64,000 nucleotides of DNA from Watersipora subatra (taxonomy: Eukaryota; Bryozoa; Gymnolaemata; Cheilostomatida; Watersiporidae). Position 1 is the first letter of the stretch, and each line of letters begins with the position of its first letter. A program made the position numbers and the translations under genes. The notes under the pieces are model-generated. The model made no database searches. It was not told the DNA's origin and saw nothing but the letters and a program-made list of their open reading frames with translations. The DNA is taken from contig NC_088714.1 in assembly GCF_963576615.1 (NCBI RefSeq), positions 558,001 to 622,000 on the forward strand, written 5' to 3'. Of the stretch, positions 12,382-26,285 are shown piece by piece.

Positions 12382-14984
12382 AGAGACCAGAATATTCATG
12401 CTAATCCATCTACTGCCTTCCGTGTCATCATCTTGTACCTTATATACAATTTTTTGCTGCAGTAAAAGTTTGTTGAACTAAAGGTTTTATTTTTTTAGAA
12501 TACGCAAAGTCACTTTGTGTAGACAAATAGAAATAATTTTGTATAAGAGAATCTTACCTAGGCCAACCACAATGCCACAATTTCTTAACTCAGTTGTATC
12601 TCATTGCTCAAGAAAGACATTTCTTTCCTATACAAATCATAGGTGATTGATATTTGAGTGCTTTACATTTCTATGACCAAATCTAGCAGAATATATTTTT
12701 ACACATCATTATGTCTATTGTAAGTTGTTCACTTACCCTCTCATTCATGTTCATAATTATTTATTATCTGTTTATAAAGCAATTATATATTATTGTTTTA
12801 TTGTTTTTGTCTCAAGACCTCATCCGGTGAAATTATCAGTAAACTCTTTTTTATACTAACTATGATATAATATAACTATAATATTACTCTAAAGTCTCCT
12901 GACCCAAGCTTGTTTACCATTCATATAATCATCTTATTATCTAATTAGGCTCATGTGTAGAACACAGTTGGTTTATCACATGGTACACGGCAGCATTGTC
13001 AGCATGTTATCACTGATCACTACAGACTCTTTCTTGCTGATACCAACTCTGTATGCAATAGAGAATATACTAATTGCACCAGTCAATATGTAGCTAGATC
13101 AATCAGTTTTATTTATTTACAATTTGTTACTGATTATAACTAAAATTTGTCCCACTTGCGCAACACCTACAACCTTTTAAATCGAATCGGCACAAATTGT
13201 TACATCATCAAATTCTATTCATAATAAAGGGCAGTAAGAGTACATTATTTGTAGGTCATGAACTCTGCACAAATTAGTCATGTCATAGATTTTGTTGAAA
13301 TAGCGCATTCACATGCAACAACAAAAGCTGCTTTTTTTAAGATTAGGAAGTTGTTCTCCTCTGTTGTTAGTTCTGATTACCAGACAGCCATCGCTGCCTG
13401 CTGTTTTATTAAAATAAAAGTTTTGTAGAATGTCAGCAGTTCAATGATGATGCTAATGCTGTATACTTACCAATTTGCTATTTAATTTCTGCTTTGAATT
13501 GAATTAGATTATTTAAGGCCAAAGAGTCTTGGACTTGTTAACAATTACATTGATAAAAGATGATAACTCATAAATCGCTACTAATTTTATTTTAGAATTT
13601 GATTTTGTTGAAACTATCATCCAAAATGATATCATCATACTGCTTATTTCACTGTCAGAAAAGATACTGCAAAATATGCAACCATAAATATAAAAGGCAC
13701 CCAGACGGTACAAAATGTATGTGAGGATGTTAAATTTGCTTCTTGTTGTAACTAGTGACCAATTGAGTTGTTACTTTGTGTTCAAGCAAATCTTTGGAAA
13801 AATTAATGAAAATTTTAGAAAAGTAAATTAGCACAGTTTGTTTCTTTCCGGCTAGAATTGGGACTCGCTGATTTCAAGGTGATCCTACTAACTTGTATAG
13901 AACTTACAACATCCATAGACCTCTGAGTTGTGTGATCTGATATCATTAGTAGGCTGTTTAGTTTCAAATGAGCTGAAATATTATTTTGGGTATGTTGACA
14001 TAAAACATTCATTTTCCAGTTTGTAATTCATTGTAATTGTCAATATTAAAGAGATATGATTTGACTCTATCTGTTTGTAAAAACTTAACTCTGTTAGCCT
14101 TATGAAACGAAATCTTCAAAATCTGATAGAATGTTTCTCCACAAGCTCAACAAACAATTTCTCTTTTTCTGTGCTTTCTAATTTCAGTTCCTCAATCACT
14201 ACTCCAACCAACTCTACTGACACTGCAAGGCCCAGTCTCATCTAGCGTTTTTGAGACTATGAAAATGACAGCAATCTCAGGACATACGCACTAGCACTAC
14301 CCGACACACCGACTATCGACTCTATGACAAACACTAGGATCAACTTGATAAATACTTGGAATGAAGCAACTCAAGCTGACTCAACTACTTGTAACTATAC
14401 ACAGACTTCGACTCTAGTAATAGACAAGATGACCCAGACTACTTATATTATACAGACTTTTTGTGACTTGGCCTCACAGCTCCTACATGCCTGCTTTATT
14501 TCATTTCTAACAGTTCTATTGTATTAAATATAACTACTGTTTATTCCCCCAACAAGTTTGGTCTCTGTCTATCTAATTACCATGTGCTGTTCTTGATTAT
14601 AAAACTGACAGTTATCTACCTCAGAGAGTTGAATTAGAGCAAACAACAATGTCGAAAAGAAGCAGTTTGGGTTAAAACCGAAGGTTCCAAAGAAATTATT
14701 TTAGCATGTAAGTTTGGTTTACTTCAAAGATTGAATTTAAAGAAATATCACAATTTGTAATGCAAAGTTCATAAAGTTATCCTAAAGGTTTTGTAAGCAT
14801 AAGAACTTTGGTAGAACCTCCATATACTAGTATAACTAGTAGCATAAGAGGGAAGTTGGTGCCGTAAGCCTCAGATGCGTCAGGTTCTTTGCAGGAGGGC
14901 AGGTACAATCCCATTAGTTCATTGGGAACCTTAGCTAATTTTATCTGAACATCAGTCTGAGTATACTAACGTTCACTTTTTGTG

Positions 14985-15027
14985 GAGCAGTAGTCAAGAC
15001 TACAGGTTGCAGTCTTGACTACTGCTC
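14985..15027. repeat. Perfect 17-bp hairpin (second copy)
   Basis: Same arms and loop as 4554-4596, followed at once by a short 17/18-bp minisatellite remnant (to about 15110). Confidence 0.85.
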
Positions 15028-15895
15028 GGCAAAAAATGGTAAACCAGAAGACCCAGGTAACCATAAGACCCAGGTAAACCGTAACAACCAGGTAAACCAT
15101 AAGAACCCTATTGTAAAACCAGCAAGAAAGTAGTACTATCATGAAAGAAAATTTGTTATGGAAAAGGATAAGTAATGAATTATATAATAGGACATGAATA
15201 TTGAAACAGATCAGGTGATACGAGTAAAAAGAGCAGGTATCATTGTGAACGGTAGCACACACGGACATACAAGGCTACTGGCATAGAAGTATAGAGTGAC
15301 GGAGGAATGATGATAGGAAATATATGGAATTTGATGAGAGAGCTGAGAAAGCAGTGAGGACATTCTGTTGATGAAGTGTTTATAGCATTAGGACCATGTA
15401 GGTCTTTAGGGGGTGCGCACTGCATAGATTAGGGATTAAAAAGCATTGATTGCAACAGCACGAATAACAAAGCAAGCACCTGCATCACCTGTCTAGTTGC
15501 TGCAATCTAATTCCAGTTAGGTAAACACTGAAATAATAATATTGTAATAATGTTAATATCTGGTATTTGGCATTTCTTGGAAGAGCAAGTGTGTGAGGAG
15601 GATCTTTGAATATGATTAATTCGGTTGAAAATGAAATATTTGTAGTTTTCACTTTGATAGTGTTACAGCCATGAAATTAAGTAATAGAAATTGAATTTTT
15701 AATAAATGTGAGGATGCAACTGCCGAGGTGAATAGAAATAGAATAGCGATATTTGAGCTCTTTACCCGTCAAGTCTTTATGCATTTCTTTATTATCTTTT
15801 CTCATGTTGAAGTTGAGGCTTGCAGAAGGCGTCGCACGACTACCGGTCTACTATAGCGCCCGGGGGAACTGGTTGTTAGCCTAGCGTAGTGCTTC

Positions 15896-16290
15896 CACAC
15901 TGGCCCACCCAGGTGTGACCCCTCTATGGACTGACACATTCAGGTGTCACCACTCTATGGACTGGCACACTCAGGTGTCACCACTCTATGGACTGGCACA
16001 CTCAGGTGTCACCACTCTATGGACTGGCACAACCAGGTGTCATCACTCTATGGACTGGCACACTCAGGTGTCACCACTGTATGGACTGGCACACTCAGGT
16101 GTCACCACTCTATGGACTGGCACACTCAGGTGTCACCACTCTATGGACTGGCACACTCAGGTGTCACCACTCTATGGACTGGCACACTCAGGTGTCACCA
16201 CTCTATGGACTGGCCCACTCAGGTGTCACTATACTATAGACTGGCACACTCAGGTGTCACTATACTATAGACTGGCACACCCAGGTGTGA
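15896..16290. repeat. 31-bp minisatellite, about 13 units
   Basis: Expanded version of the 5581-5768 array. Central units are nearly identical and edge units more diverged (GCCCACCCAG, TATACTATAG), the usual pattern of expansion from the middle. Long frames across it are repeat products. Confidence 0.93.
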
Positions 16291-17516
16291 GGATACTATG
16301 CAAACTCAGTATTTATTACTTTCAACTGACTCTTATAAATACTCTCTACCACTTTTCACTCCTACTTATTCTCATCCATATTCATATCTGACACTGTTTT
16401 TATATTCCTAATATTCTGAAGCTAAAACTCTTGCTGTCAGTAGTATCACTGCACATTGTAGCCAGATACGCGTATACGCAGGTATAACTTTCCAACCTGC
16501 ATTCATTGCCATTGGCTGTCAAGATAAACTCTCTAATATATAGTCTCAGTTAGAGAATACAAAAGTTTCTCTCAAATTCGGTAAAAATTGTTTGTTTTAT
16601 TAAGTTTCAGCAACTAAGCAGAAATCAAGTTAAATTGTACTATTTTGTAAGTCTAACATTGACAGTATTGCAGTCATGAAATTAAGTTACCAAAATTACC
16701 AACTCGATGTAAGGCTACAAGAGCCTGTGTTTCCAGAGACAGCTCTGTCTTGTTTAGTAATTGGAAACATATACATGTATAACATGATTGTTATTATTAG
16801 CTTAAATGAACCAATCAGATAAGCATAAAATTCTAGAAATGACAATAGCCAGCAGGTGTCACAATTGATACATGCCAGCATGTGTTCCTAATAAAACTAA
16901 AGATCTACTGAGTGCTATGACAGGTGAACTTACATATGGCGAAAGTAAATATTATGTGACAATTTGCTTTTCTGAAGAACAGTTTATCGAGCTCTTACCT
17001 GCATTGATTAGGATGCTTTCCTAGTCTTTACCTGCATCACTTCCTCTAGCTGTCTAATGTCTACACACCAGCTTGGAAATTCCTACTTGTTCTCCTCACA
17101 TATTTAAAATGTTAAACTAGGAGGGCTGACCTAAGGGGTGACATCATACCTCACACAAAAAAAGTGTTTTCCTGCATATTTTCAGCCAGTTTGTAACCCT
17201 GAGCCAGCTAGCACAGGAATATCGTCAGTCACACTTTCGCAATGGTGAACTTTGCCATGTTTTTAAAAAGCTCCTTAAAATCCTGATTAATGATGTCCTA
17301 TATAGTTTGTCTAGCAACATGTAGTTGGAGTTCTTCCACCTGTCATAGAAGAGATAGGGTAAGGATGATTAATGTTAAATATAGGAGTGGATTAAGTCAT
17401 ATTTTTGCAAAAAAGACTACCAATTTAACAGAATCTACTCGTGTCTATAAATATATTAACAACTCCTACATCAACAGGCTTACATCCACCCTTTTTTCAC
17501 TCAACACACACTCTAG

Positions 17517-17524
17517 TATAAAAG
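17517..17524 (+). promoter_or_regulatory. TATA box of peroxidase copy C
   Basis: TATAAAAG, 69 bp before the start codon, matching the copy B promoter in sequence and spacing. Confidence 0.7.
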
Positions 17525-17585
17525 CAAGGAGCCATACAGCTGATGACATTATCAAATAGATACACCAAGTAACACACAAGCAAAA

Positions 17586-20500
17586 ATGGGATCTCTAAAA
17601 TATTTTTTCCATTCGTAAGTACCATCTCTGAGACAGTCTAGAGAGATCAGTTACAAATAATTTCTACTTATGTTATTAATTATCACATGTGAATACATTT
17701 TAGTATCTACAATCTGTGTTATGGTGAGATGGTGGTTACATCTGCTGTACTTTGTTGTAGGTTACTAATAGCAGAAGTACTTCTACTGACTCTGAACATA
17801 CAGGTAGGTCAAGATTTCAAATTCTATTGACTCTGCTGCGGCCTCAACTATAATTTACCACTTCCATGTCATAAACACATATCCATCTGTCCTATATACT
17901 TATATAATTGTTACCCATAGTATAAACCTAATGGAATATGTTTTGTAGGTCACAATATCACAAGGGTATGTATACTTTAGAGAACCATTATACTCTAATC
18001 AACTGGTATCTGCGTTATGAGAGGTTTCGGGTTGTATGATGATTCTCAGTGTAAATACCTGTAGATGAAACTTTGGTGAAGGTGCTACATTACCGCTGAC
18101 GCTGTCGTGTATGGTAGCTAGAGACGATCATCATTACTATTAGTCATAGTTCTTCTGTATTTTGTAGAACATTAGATGGAGAACGTAACATTACAGGTAA
18201 GCACTGATTCTTTCTCTTCCTACTATCAACAAGTACAACATCAATTTTATCATGAGCTGCCGTATAAGAATAGCTGCCGGTTCAGAAGAATTTTAGCATT
18301 CTTAACTAAATGTTTAGTTAGATTAACTGGCTATCGAATTTTCAACCTGGGTCTAGCTATCCATTTGCATTCATATTATTTGTTGATAGCTGAGATGATT
18401 GAGAGAGAACGAGCTGAGAAAAGGTTCAGCAATACGATATTTAGCCGTAGCACCGGAAATGAGTTCATCGACAATTCAAATGCCTCTTCAGCAGCACAAA
18501 CAGATGCTGCCATACTAAGGAGTATCGTTGATCAGTGAGTGCATTTCGTTATATCCATGACAACGACGTTCATAGGGATGTTCAGTGAGATGGTCAGAGA
18601 GGTGTTCATAGAGTGATCTTCCTAGAGGTCTTCATAGAGTTATTCAGAGTGGTCTTCATAGAAGTGTTCGGTATATAGAAATAGAGTGGTGTTGGTTATA
18701 AGCCTTCAGAACATTCAGCATCAACTGGTTTCGAATCTGTTTGGCTGTCTCTGACTCTTTGGTAAAGAAGGTACAACTTTTATATTCTTGTAGGACTGGA
18801 ATCAATGTAACAACAAGTTTTGATGCTAATGGCAATCCAGTTGATCCAGGTGAGTCTTTCACTCTATAAACTAAAATTATTCTTATGTTAATAAACTGAA
18901 GTTTATGATCGAAATACCTCCTAAGCAAGATCTAAACCCTATGACAACATTTATTTACAGAAGTAATGCAGGTGTCAGCCGAGCTACGTACATCTTGTGA
19001 ATATGACCAAGCCAACTCACTGCCTTGCAGCAGTGGCTATAGAGAGCCAACAGCGAGATGTACAAATAGGCAAGAAGGCAGGAAAACATGGGGAATGTCT
19101 GGAACTCCATACACCAGAATTCTACCCGCTGCCTACCAAGATGGTACGTACCATTCTCCTTCTTAGCTAAAGTCTATTTTTAACTTTGATGTTACTAAAA
19201 TCTTAACCTATTTGATTTAGTTATATATTGTAAGTTTACCTTTTTATGATTGGGCAATTTTCTACCCAATCAAACTGCTCAATGTCGATCGTACAATTTT
19301 TCAGGTGTCAGGGATCTTCGTAAACTCGAACACTTTTCCCGACAACCTCTGGCTTCCCCAAGAACAATCTCGACAACAGTAACTACCACTGAATTAATTC
19401 TAGACTTTAAGGGGTTCAATGCTGAGATCATGCAGTGGGGTCAATTCACAGCCCACGAGTTCACTCATCTCTCTGAAGTAGAACGTAAGTTTCACTCGTT
19501 GTGTGAAATATATAGAAAGCTTACAATCATAGTAGGTTAAGATCAATTTCAATGTTTTGAGTAAATTTGTCTTAACATTTTGTGTGACTTACTTTCGACG
19601 CATAATCTGCTGATTAGTAGATACATAACTGTAAACATGAAGCTTGTTGCATTACTGAAGAGCAAAATATTTTATCACAATTTTAGAAGAAACCGAGTGC
19701 TGCCCTGATCACATATTCGTGTCAAGAAATGGAACCGCAGTGCAGCCGACGGAAGAAGACTTGGAGGCTATCAGACAGGAGTTAAAGGAAACTAAAAAAG
19801 ATGTATGCATGCAGGTGGAGACAAAGAATGACACTCACTACGGAGGGTATCTTTGTATGACTCAACGACGCTCTAGCCCCGCCCCTTTGCACGACTGCTC
19901 TTTAGGTATGTCCATTTTACAACTCGTGGCCTTGAACTTTCATAACATTCTCTCAGTGAAAGTTTCCTGAATAACGCGAATAATAAGCTTCATTTCTGTA
20001 GCTCAGAACTTACTTCTGGGTAGAGGGACAGAGGCAAACCTGATTTTCCTTGAGTTTATCGTTCAAATTGGTTGTATATCAACATGTATGGTGCTTGTTA
20101 CAGGTCCAAGACAGCAGATGAACAGTATTACTCATGTCTTCGACGCATCTGCCATCTATGGCAGCTCTCAAGAGGAGCTAGACAGTCTCAGAGATTCTAC
20201 AGGTGGGAAAATGAAAACCCAGACTGTTAATGGTACAATACTACCCCCACCAGATAATAGCAGGTGTCCTGTGGCACGACAGGCTGCTAACAAATGTCCA
20301 TTTCTTGGAGGAGATACAAGGATTAATACGACTCGTGAGTACTTGTTATAACGCTACTAACATGGTAAAATACTCTTCTCACCTAAAGCTAGTTTTGTGA
20401 TATTCAGCTGTGAAAAATATATATTTAAATTCTCTTACAGCCAACCTGGTCTCAACTCATACGGCCTTCCTTGTCAAGCACAACCAGATAGCCGAGAGAC

Positions 20501-23098
20501 TGAGTAGCATCAACCCTCACTGGGACCATGAACGTCTCTTCCAGGTTAGTTACTAGCAGCTTCTCACAAACTTGTTTGATGTACATTCGATATGTAATCA
20601 TTAACTCAGCAACAATGCTACAGATATTGATGTCGATGTAAGGCAACTTAACAACTGGTTCAGTAAACGCATGTCTTATGTTTGTCTCCCCGTGAGTAAG
20701 CAATTCCTAAAATAAGTTAAACCTTTCTACAGGAAACGAGGAAGATTATATCAGGTATCCAGAGCAGCACACACTACTATGAATATCTTCCACTCATCAT
20801 TGGCAATGGGACAATAAGCAAGTACGAGTTGAACAACTACACAGGATTTGACCATGAAGTCAACCCTTCCTCACTGTAAGTGTCACTCTAAATGTACTCT
20901 CAGTTATTTCTACTTAGTTCAGGCGGGACACTTCATCACCACCCTCAATGACCTACATGTAGGGTCCTCAGGCTATAACTACTTGCTTGTTTAATAAAAC
21001 TCTCTAAATCATTCAGTTCCAAATCAGATCCTATATGACACAATACATATGAGTTTATAACAGAATGACATTGCCTTTGCTTTCAGGAATGAGTTGGCAC
21101 CCGCAGCTTTCAGATTCGGACATTCGACAGTAGGTGGCAGGTTCTCCGTTCTCAAAGATGATGGTTCAGAAGACTTCTTAGACCTTACACAGAACTTCAA
21201 CAACCCTGATCTTCTCTATGATGGAGGTGAGATCTCATACTGACTGACATATTTATCAACTAGTAGATGCGGATGGCACTACGGGAAGTGGATAGTGATA
21301 GCTAATTATTCTTCTAAACTTATATTTTCTAATACTAGTCATTCATGTTACAGATTACCAGCAGTGTCTTAAAGGTCTACAGAAAGATGTACCATGGTTG
21401 GTTGACAGGAACTACCCAGTAGCAGTGAGTATTTTCTTTATAGACATCTAGTACCTCTATTTATGTCAAGTTCATTGCAATCAGCTGTCTATTGCCATAC
21501 AATGGTTGTGACCTCGTCCATACCTGACAGTTTGCTCTTGAATATTTAGATGAGAGACACCCTGTTTGCTGTCAAAAAGGATATCGTTTCATTGAACATC
21601 AACAGAGGAAGAGATCATGGTTTTCCTCCTTACGTGGCATACAGGTATGGTACAGCTCAGTGGTGTTTCTCTCAATACCAATAGTCTGTTCGTTCATAAA
21701 TGTCTCTATTACCATCTCAACCAACACCTTGACCTCTCTTTTTACTTCATATTGAGACAGAGCTATAAAATAATAGATGTAAATATTTAGATAATAAACG
21801 AGTGGAATATAAGAATTTATTATACTGCTGAGTCGATAGACAGGAGACTCCTTTTATACATGACATTGTTTCACTCTATTATAGACGTCACTACGGGCTG
21901 AGTATTCCACGAACATTTGAAGATCTCAAGGACACACACCCTGAAGAAGTTGTAGAGGCCCTACGTAAAGTTTATACAACTGTCACTGATGTAGAACTCT
22001 ATATCGGAGGTAAATAACTATATCATTCACTTTTTCGGCTGTAAAGTCATCACTGAGTATGACCAGTGGTCCATTTTATTGATTTTGGTTCAGAATAATC
22101 ATAAAGTTTGAACTAACCTTTAGGTATCACAGAGAAGCCACTCACCGGAGCTTCTGTCGGAGAACTCTTTGCCAATATCATAGGTGATGGATTTGCCAGA
22201 ATTAGGAATGGAGACAGACTCTTTTTTGAAAGCCCAGAGAGCGGCCTCACTCAAGGTAAATATATTCACCTCTAGTTTCTCCTCAGTTTTTAGTTTTGAG
22301 ATTATCACTTTAGATTTGTCCTCTCATTGTTCACAAAATTAAAAAACTGTGAGCTAGATTATACAACTATGGGAGATGAAAAGTATAAGTTTACATAGAA
22401 AGGTGATGACTAACTTTGCTCTAGAGTAACTGAGTCTAACCATCATAAGTCTTCTGATATTTACTGCTCTCACGGCTCTCCTTTTTCTCTTACAGCTCAG
22501 ATAGACAGTATCAAGGGATACAAATACAACAAGTTCTTATGTGACATCGGAGGCATGGCTAACATAAGCAGCAACGCTTTCATCATCGCTGGACGGTGAG
22601 TTGAATTTATCTTTTAAAATGCTGTCGAGAATGTTGACATTACAGCGTATAGCCTGTGAACCACAGTACTCTATGCAGTTATTTTGATTGTTGTTTGTTT
22701 GGATTACAGAAAAGGGGCGATTACAGTTGAATGTGACAGCCTTCCAGAACTTGACTTGGAGCTCTGGAGAGAAAACACTCAGACACCCCCTCAGTGCAGT
22801 TGGAGGGTTACTAACGAGGGACCCTGTTGCTTTGGTAGGTTACCGTCACACTTACCTACAAATCTTCTGCTGAATTTTCAACACGAGAAACCATTCTGTT
22901 TTCTACTTGATAAACAGGGTCTAACTGGACATGATCCGTTTTGTAGGCAGCCAAACTTTGACAAGAACCTGTGAAGGAGATGTCGGTTGCCTCTGTGAGG
23001 GCTCTGATGCCATTGAGGAACCATGCACCTGTGTCACTCCTGACTGTGTGAAGAGTTTATGGCGCAGATGTTTAAGCAAGCTGAGAGAGAGATGGTAG
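17586..23098 (+). CDS. Secreted animal haem peroxidase, copy C (complete)
   Basis: Same 20-exon, 772-codon structure as copy B. Exons: 17586-17614, 17761-17803, 17949-17965, 18168-18196, 18390-18534, 18794-18849, 18961-19143, 19305-19484, 19687-19905, 20104-20334, 20441-20544, 20733-20875, 21087-21226, 21354-21424, 21550-21644, 21885-22009, 22124-22255, 22496-22595, 22710-22834, 22947-23098. Every exon length equals that in B. Distal His, catalytic Arg, proximal His and NINRGRDHG are intact, and the haem-ester acids are missing as in B. Replacements relative to B include Ser170Arg, Thr174Lys, Glu203Lys, His465Pro (near the proximal His) and Gly507Asp. Introns are mostly near-identical, but intron 15 carries about 78 extra bases. 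Function as for B; it may have begun to diverge. Confidence 0.95.
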
Positions 23099-25701
23099 AG
23101 AGACCAAAATATTCATGCTACTCCAACTACTGCCCTCCGTACCATCATCTTGTACCACTTTGCAATTTTTTACTGCAGTGAAATTTGTTGCACGATAGAT
23201 TTTATTTTTATAGAATATGCAAAGTCACTTAGTGTAGACAAATAGAAATAATTATGTATAAGAGAATCTTACCTAGGCCAACCACAATGCCACAATTTCT
23301 TAACTCAGTTGTATCTCATTGCTCAAGAAAGACATTTCTTTCCTATACAAATCATAGCTGATTGATATTTGAGTGCTTTACTTCTCTATGACCAAATCTA
23401 GCAGAATATATTTTTACACATCATTATGTCTATTGTAAGTTGTTCACTTACTCTCTCATTCATGTTCATAATTATTTATTACCTGTTTATAAAGCAATTA
23501 TATATTATTGTTTTATTGTTTTTGTCTCAAGACCTCATCCGGTGAAATTATCAGTAAACTCTTTTTTATACTAACTATGATATAATATAACTATAATATT
23601 ACTCTAAAGTCTCCTGACCCAAGCTTGTTTACCATTCATATAATCATCTTATTATCTAATTAGGCTCATGTGTAGAACATAATTGGTTCATCACATGGTA
23701 TACGGTAGCATTGTCAGCATGTTATCACTGATCACCACAGACTCTTTCTTGCTGATACCAACTCTGTATGCTATAGAGAATATACTAATTGCACCAGTCA
23801 ATATGTAGCTAGATCAATCAGTTTTATTTATTTACAGTTTGTTACTGATTATAACAAAAATTTGTACCACCTGCTCAACACTTACAACCTTTTGCGAAGC
23901 ATTTGAACCTGCCCAAATTATTACATCATCAAATTCTATTCATAATAAAGGGCAGTAAGAGTACATTATTTATAGGTTATGAACCCTGCACAAATCAGGA
24001 TGTCAAAGATCTTGTTGAAATAGAGCATCCACTTGCAACAACAGAAGTTGCCTTTCTTAATAAAAATTGGGCATTTGTTTTTCTGTATTGCCAGTTATGA
24101 TTACCAGACTGTAACAGCTGCCCGCTGCTTTATTCAAATATAAGTTTGGTAGAAAGTCTGCAGCTCAATACTGATACTAATGCTGTTTACTTACAAATTT
24201 ACTATTTAATTTATGTTTTGACTTGAATTGTTAGATTATTTTAGGCCAAAGACTTTTGAACTTGTTAATAATTACATTGATAAGAGATGATAACTCATAA
24301 ATCTCAACTGAGTTTATTCTAAAATTTGACTTTGCTGGAGCATCCAGAACGATATCATCATACTGCCTAACTAGCTGTCAGAATAAATACTTTATAAATA
24401 CGGACGCCACCCAGACAGTACCAAAAGTAAGTAAGAATCATCAGTTTGCTGCTTGTAATTATTGACCAATTGAGTTGTTACTTTGTGTTCAAGCAGATCT
24501 TTGGGGAGGTTAATAAAAGGCTTCAAATGTATGTTAACAAAGATGGTTTCTCTATAGTTAGAATTAGGAGTCGCTGACTTTAAAGTGATCCTACTAACAT
24601 GTGTAGAACTTACAACATTGTCAGCAGCTCTTCCATAGATCTCTGAATTGTGTGACATGATAACTTTAGTAGGCTGTTGAGTTTCATATGAACTCAAATA
24701 TTGTTTTTTGTGTTGCCATAAAACATTCATTGTCCAGTTTGTAATTTATTGTAATTTTCAATAGTAAAGAAATATGATTTGACTCTATCTAATCACCATA
24801 TGCTGTTCTTGATTATAACACTGACGGTTACCTCAGAGTGTTAAATTCATGTAAAAAATAACATCGAAAAGAAGCAGTTTGGATTAAAACAAAATTTTCC
24901 AAAGAAATTACATTAGCATGTAATTTTGGTTTACTTCAAAGATTGAATTTAAAGAAATATCACAATTTGCAATGCAAAGTTCATAAAGTTATGCTAAAGG
25001 TTTTGTAAGCATAAGAACTTTGGTAGAACCTCCATACACTAGTATAACTAGTAGCATTAGAGGGTGCCGTAAATCTCAGATATGCCAGGTTTTTTGCGGG
25101 TGGGGCAGGTACAATCCTATTAGTTCATTGGAAAATTTAGCTACTTTTGCCTGCGCATTAGCTCAAGTATCTGAAAGTCTCTTTTTGCGGGCAGCAGTCA
25201 AGACTGCAAGTTTTTAAAAGACTCAGGTTAAATAGCAAGACTAGCAAACTTGTACTAAGAGTTTGGGAGTAAAAACAATGTCATTCCACCCAGTCTCATC
25301 ATGTCCTCAGAGTTCTATGTTCCATCACACGATCCCTGCCATGACCTTACAGAACAAAGGGCACAGCGAGTCTAACAAACTGTGTATGAAGAATGCTGTG
25401 ATCTTGTAAGAACTCGCTATAGCTAGTTGTGAGGTTCTAAGGCTTACCCTCTCTTCCGAACCCTTTTATTTCCTTTAAAAGACCAGAGTTATTGTAGTTA
25501 AACGCATTGTTAAAAATATATTCAAAGAAATGAAATACTAGAGAAAGTACAATATATTTTTATAGTACAGAAAGGGCGCAATGGAGACATTTTAAAAGCA
25601 TCCATAGAGATCTGTATAGAGATATATCTATATAATATTATATATATAATATATATACAAAATTATATATATAATAGAGTTGACTTTCTGACCTCTCTGG
25701 G

Positions 25702-25820
25702 GTCACGACAGGTCTGTTTCGTGCTTCTGCACTTGCCAGGTGACTTGCGTTAAAATACAGGGGGCTTTTGAACACAAGTCACCTGACAAGTGCAAAAGCA
25801 CGAAACAGACCTGTCGTGAC
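25702..25820. repeat. Foldback of two inverted hammerhead-like motifs
   Basis: Two 46-bp arms (25702-25747 and 25775-25820) are near-perfect inverted copies around a 27-base spacer. Read outward, arm 2 on + has the order of a type I hammerhead ribozyme with a short stem III: GTCAC (stem I), CTGACAA (core), GTGC-AAAA-GCAC (stem II), GAA, ACA-GACC-TGT (stem III), C (cleavage position), GTGAC (stem I return). Arm 1 gives the same on the minus strand with CTGGCAA and loop AGAA. The canonical core is CUGANGA, so both copies deviate and are probably inactive. Such motifs are known from Penelope-like elements and retrozymes. TA-rich DNA flanks both sides. Confidence 0.6.
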
Positions 25821-25974
25821 ACCAGATAAAAACACCAATCTGGAAGAAAGATAAGTAACATTAACTTATTCTAACACTCTAGTTATATATATACTGTATA
25901 TATATACTCTATATACACTGTACATATATACTCTATATATACTGTATATCTTTATTTTATACATAGTGGTATGA

Positions 25975-26285
25975 TACAAATGCATACATGTACATACATC
26001 TATGTATGTATGTACCTACATACATGTACATACATACATGTCCATACATATATGTGCATTTTTGTATGTACATATATACGTATGTACGTATGTACGTACA
26101 TACGTATGTATGTACGTACGTATGTATGTACGTATGTACGTACGTATGTACGTACGTATGTATGTACATATATACGTATGTACGTATGTACATATGTATG
26201 TACATACATCTGTATGTACGTATGTACGTACATATGTACGGACATCTGTACGTACGTCTGTATGTACATATGTACGTACTCCTGA
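25975..26285. repeat. Compound tetranucleotide microsatellite (TACG/TATG/TACA)
   Basis: About 300 bp of alternating purine-pyrimidine tetranucleotides. It produces long frames of Tyr/Thr/Val/Met/Cys on both strands that are not genes. TA-rich repeats (25620-25680 and 25880-25960) precede it. Confidence 0.9.

Larger units (their letters stand above)
12382..17585. other. Intergenic spacer between peroxidase copies B and C
   Basis: Homologous to the A-B spacer. It holds the second copy of the 67-codon frame (14324-14527), the hairpin (14985-15027), a shortened 17/18-bp array, an expanded 31-bp array (15896-16290), a stretch of about 100 bp near 16425-16525 absent from the A-B spacer, and the copy C promoter. 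No independent gene seen. Confidence 0.8.

Noticed and set aside
15896-16290. CRISPR-like regular repeats
   Set aside because: The units are contiguous with no unique spacers, and the DNA is eukaryotic; it is a minisatellite.
15915-16391. 158-, 108- and 83-codon frames with repeated Trp/Thr/His peptides
   Set aside because: They are one 31-bp repeat read in three frames; no start context, splice sites or domain.
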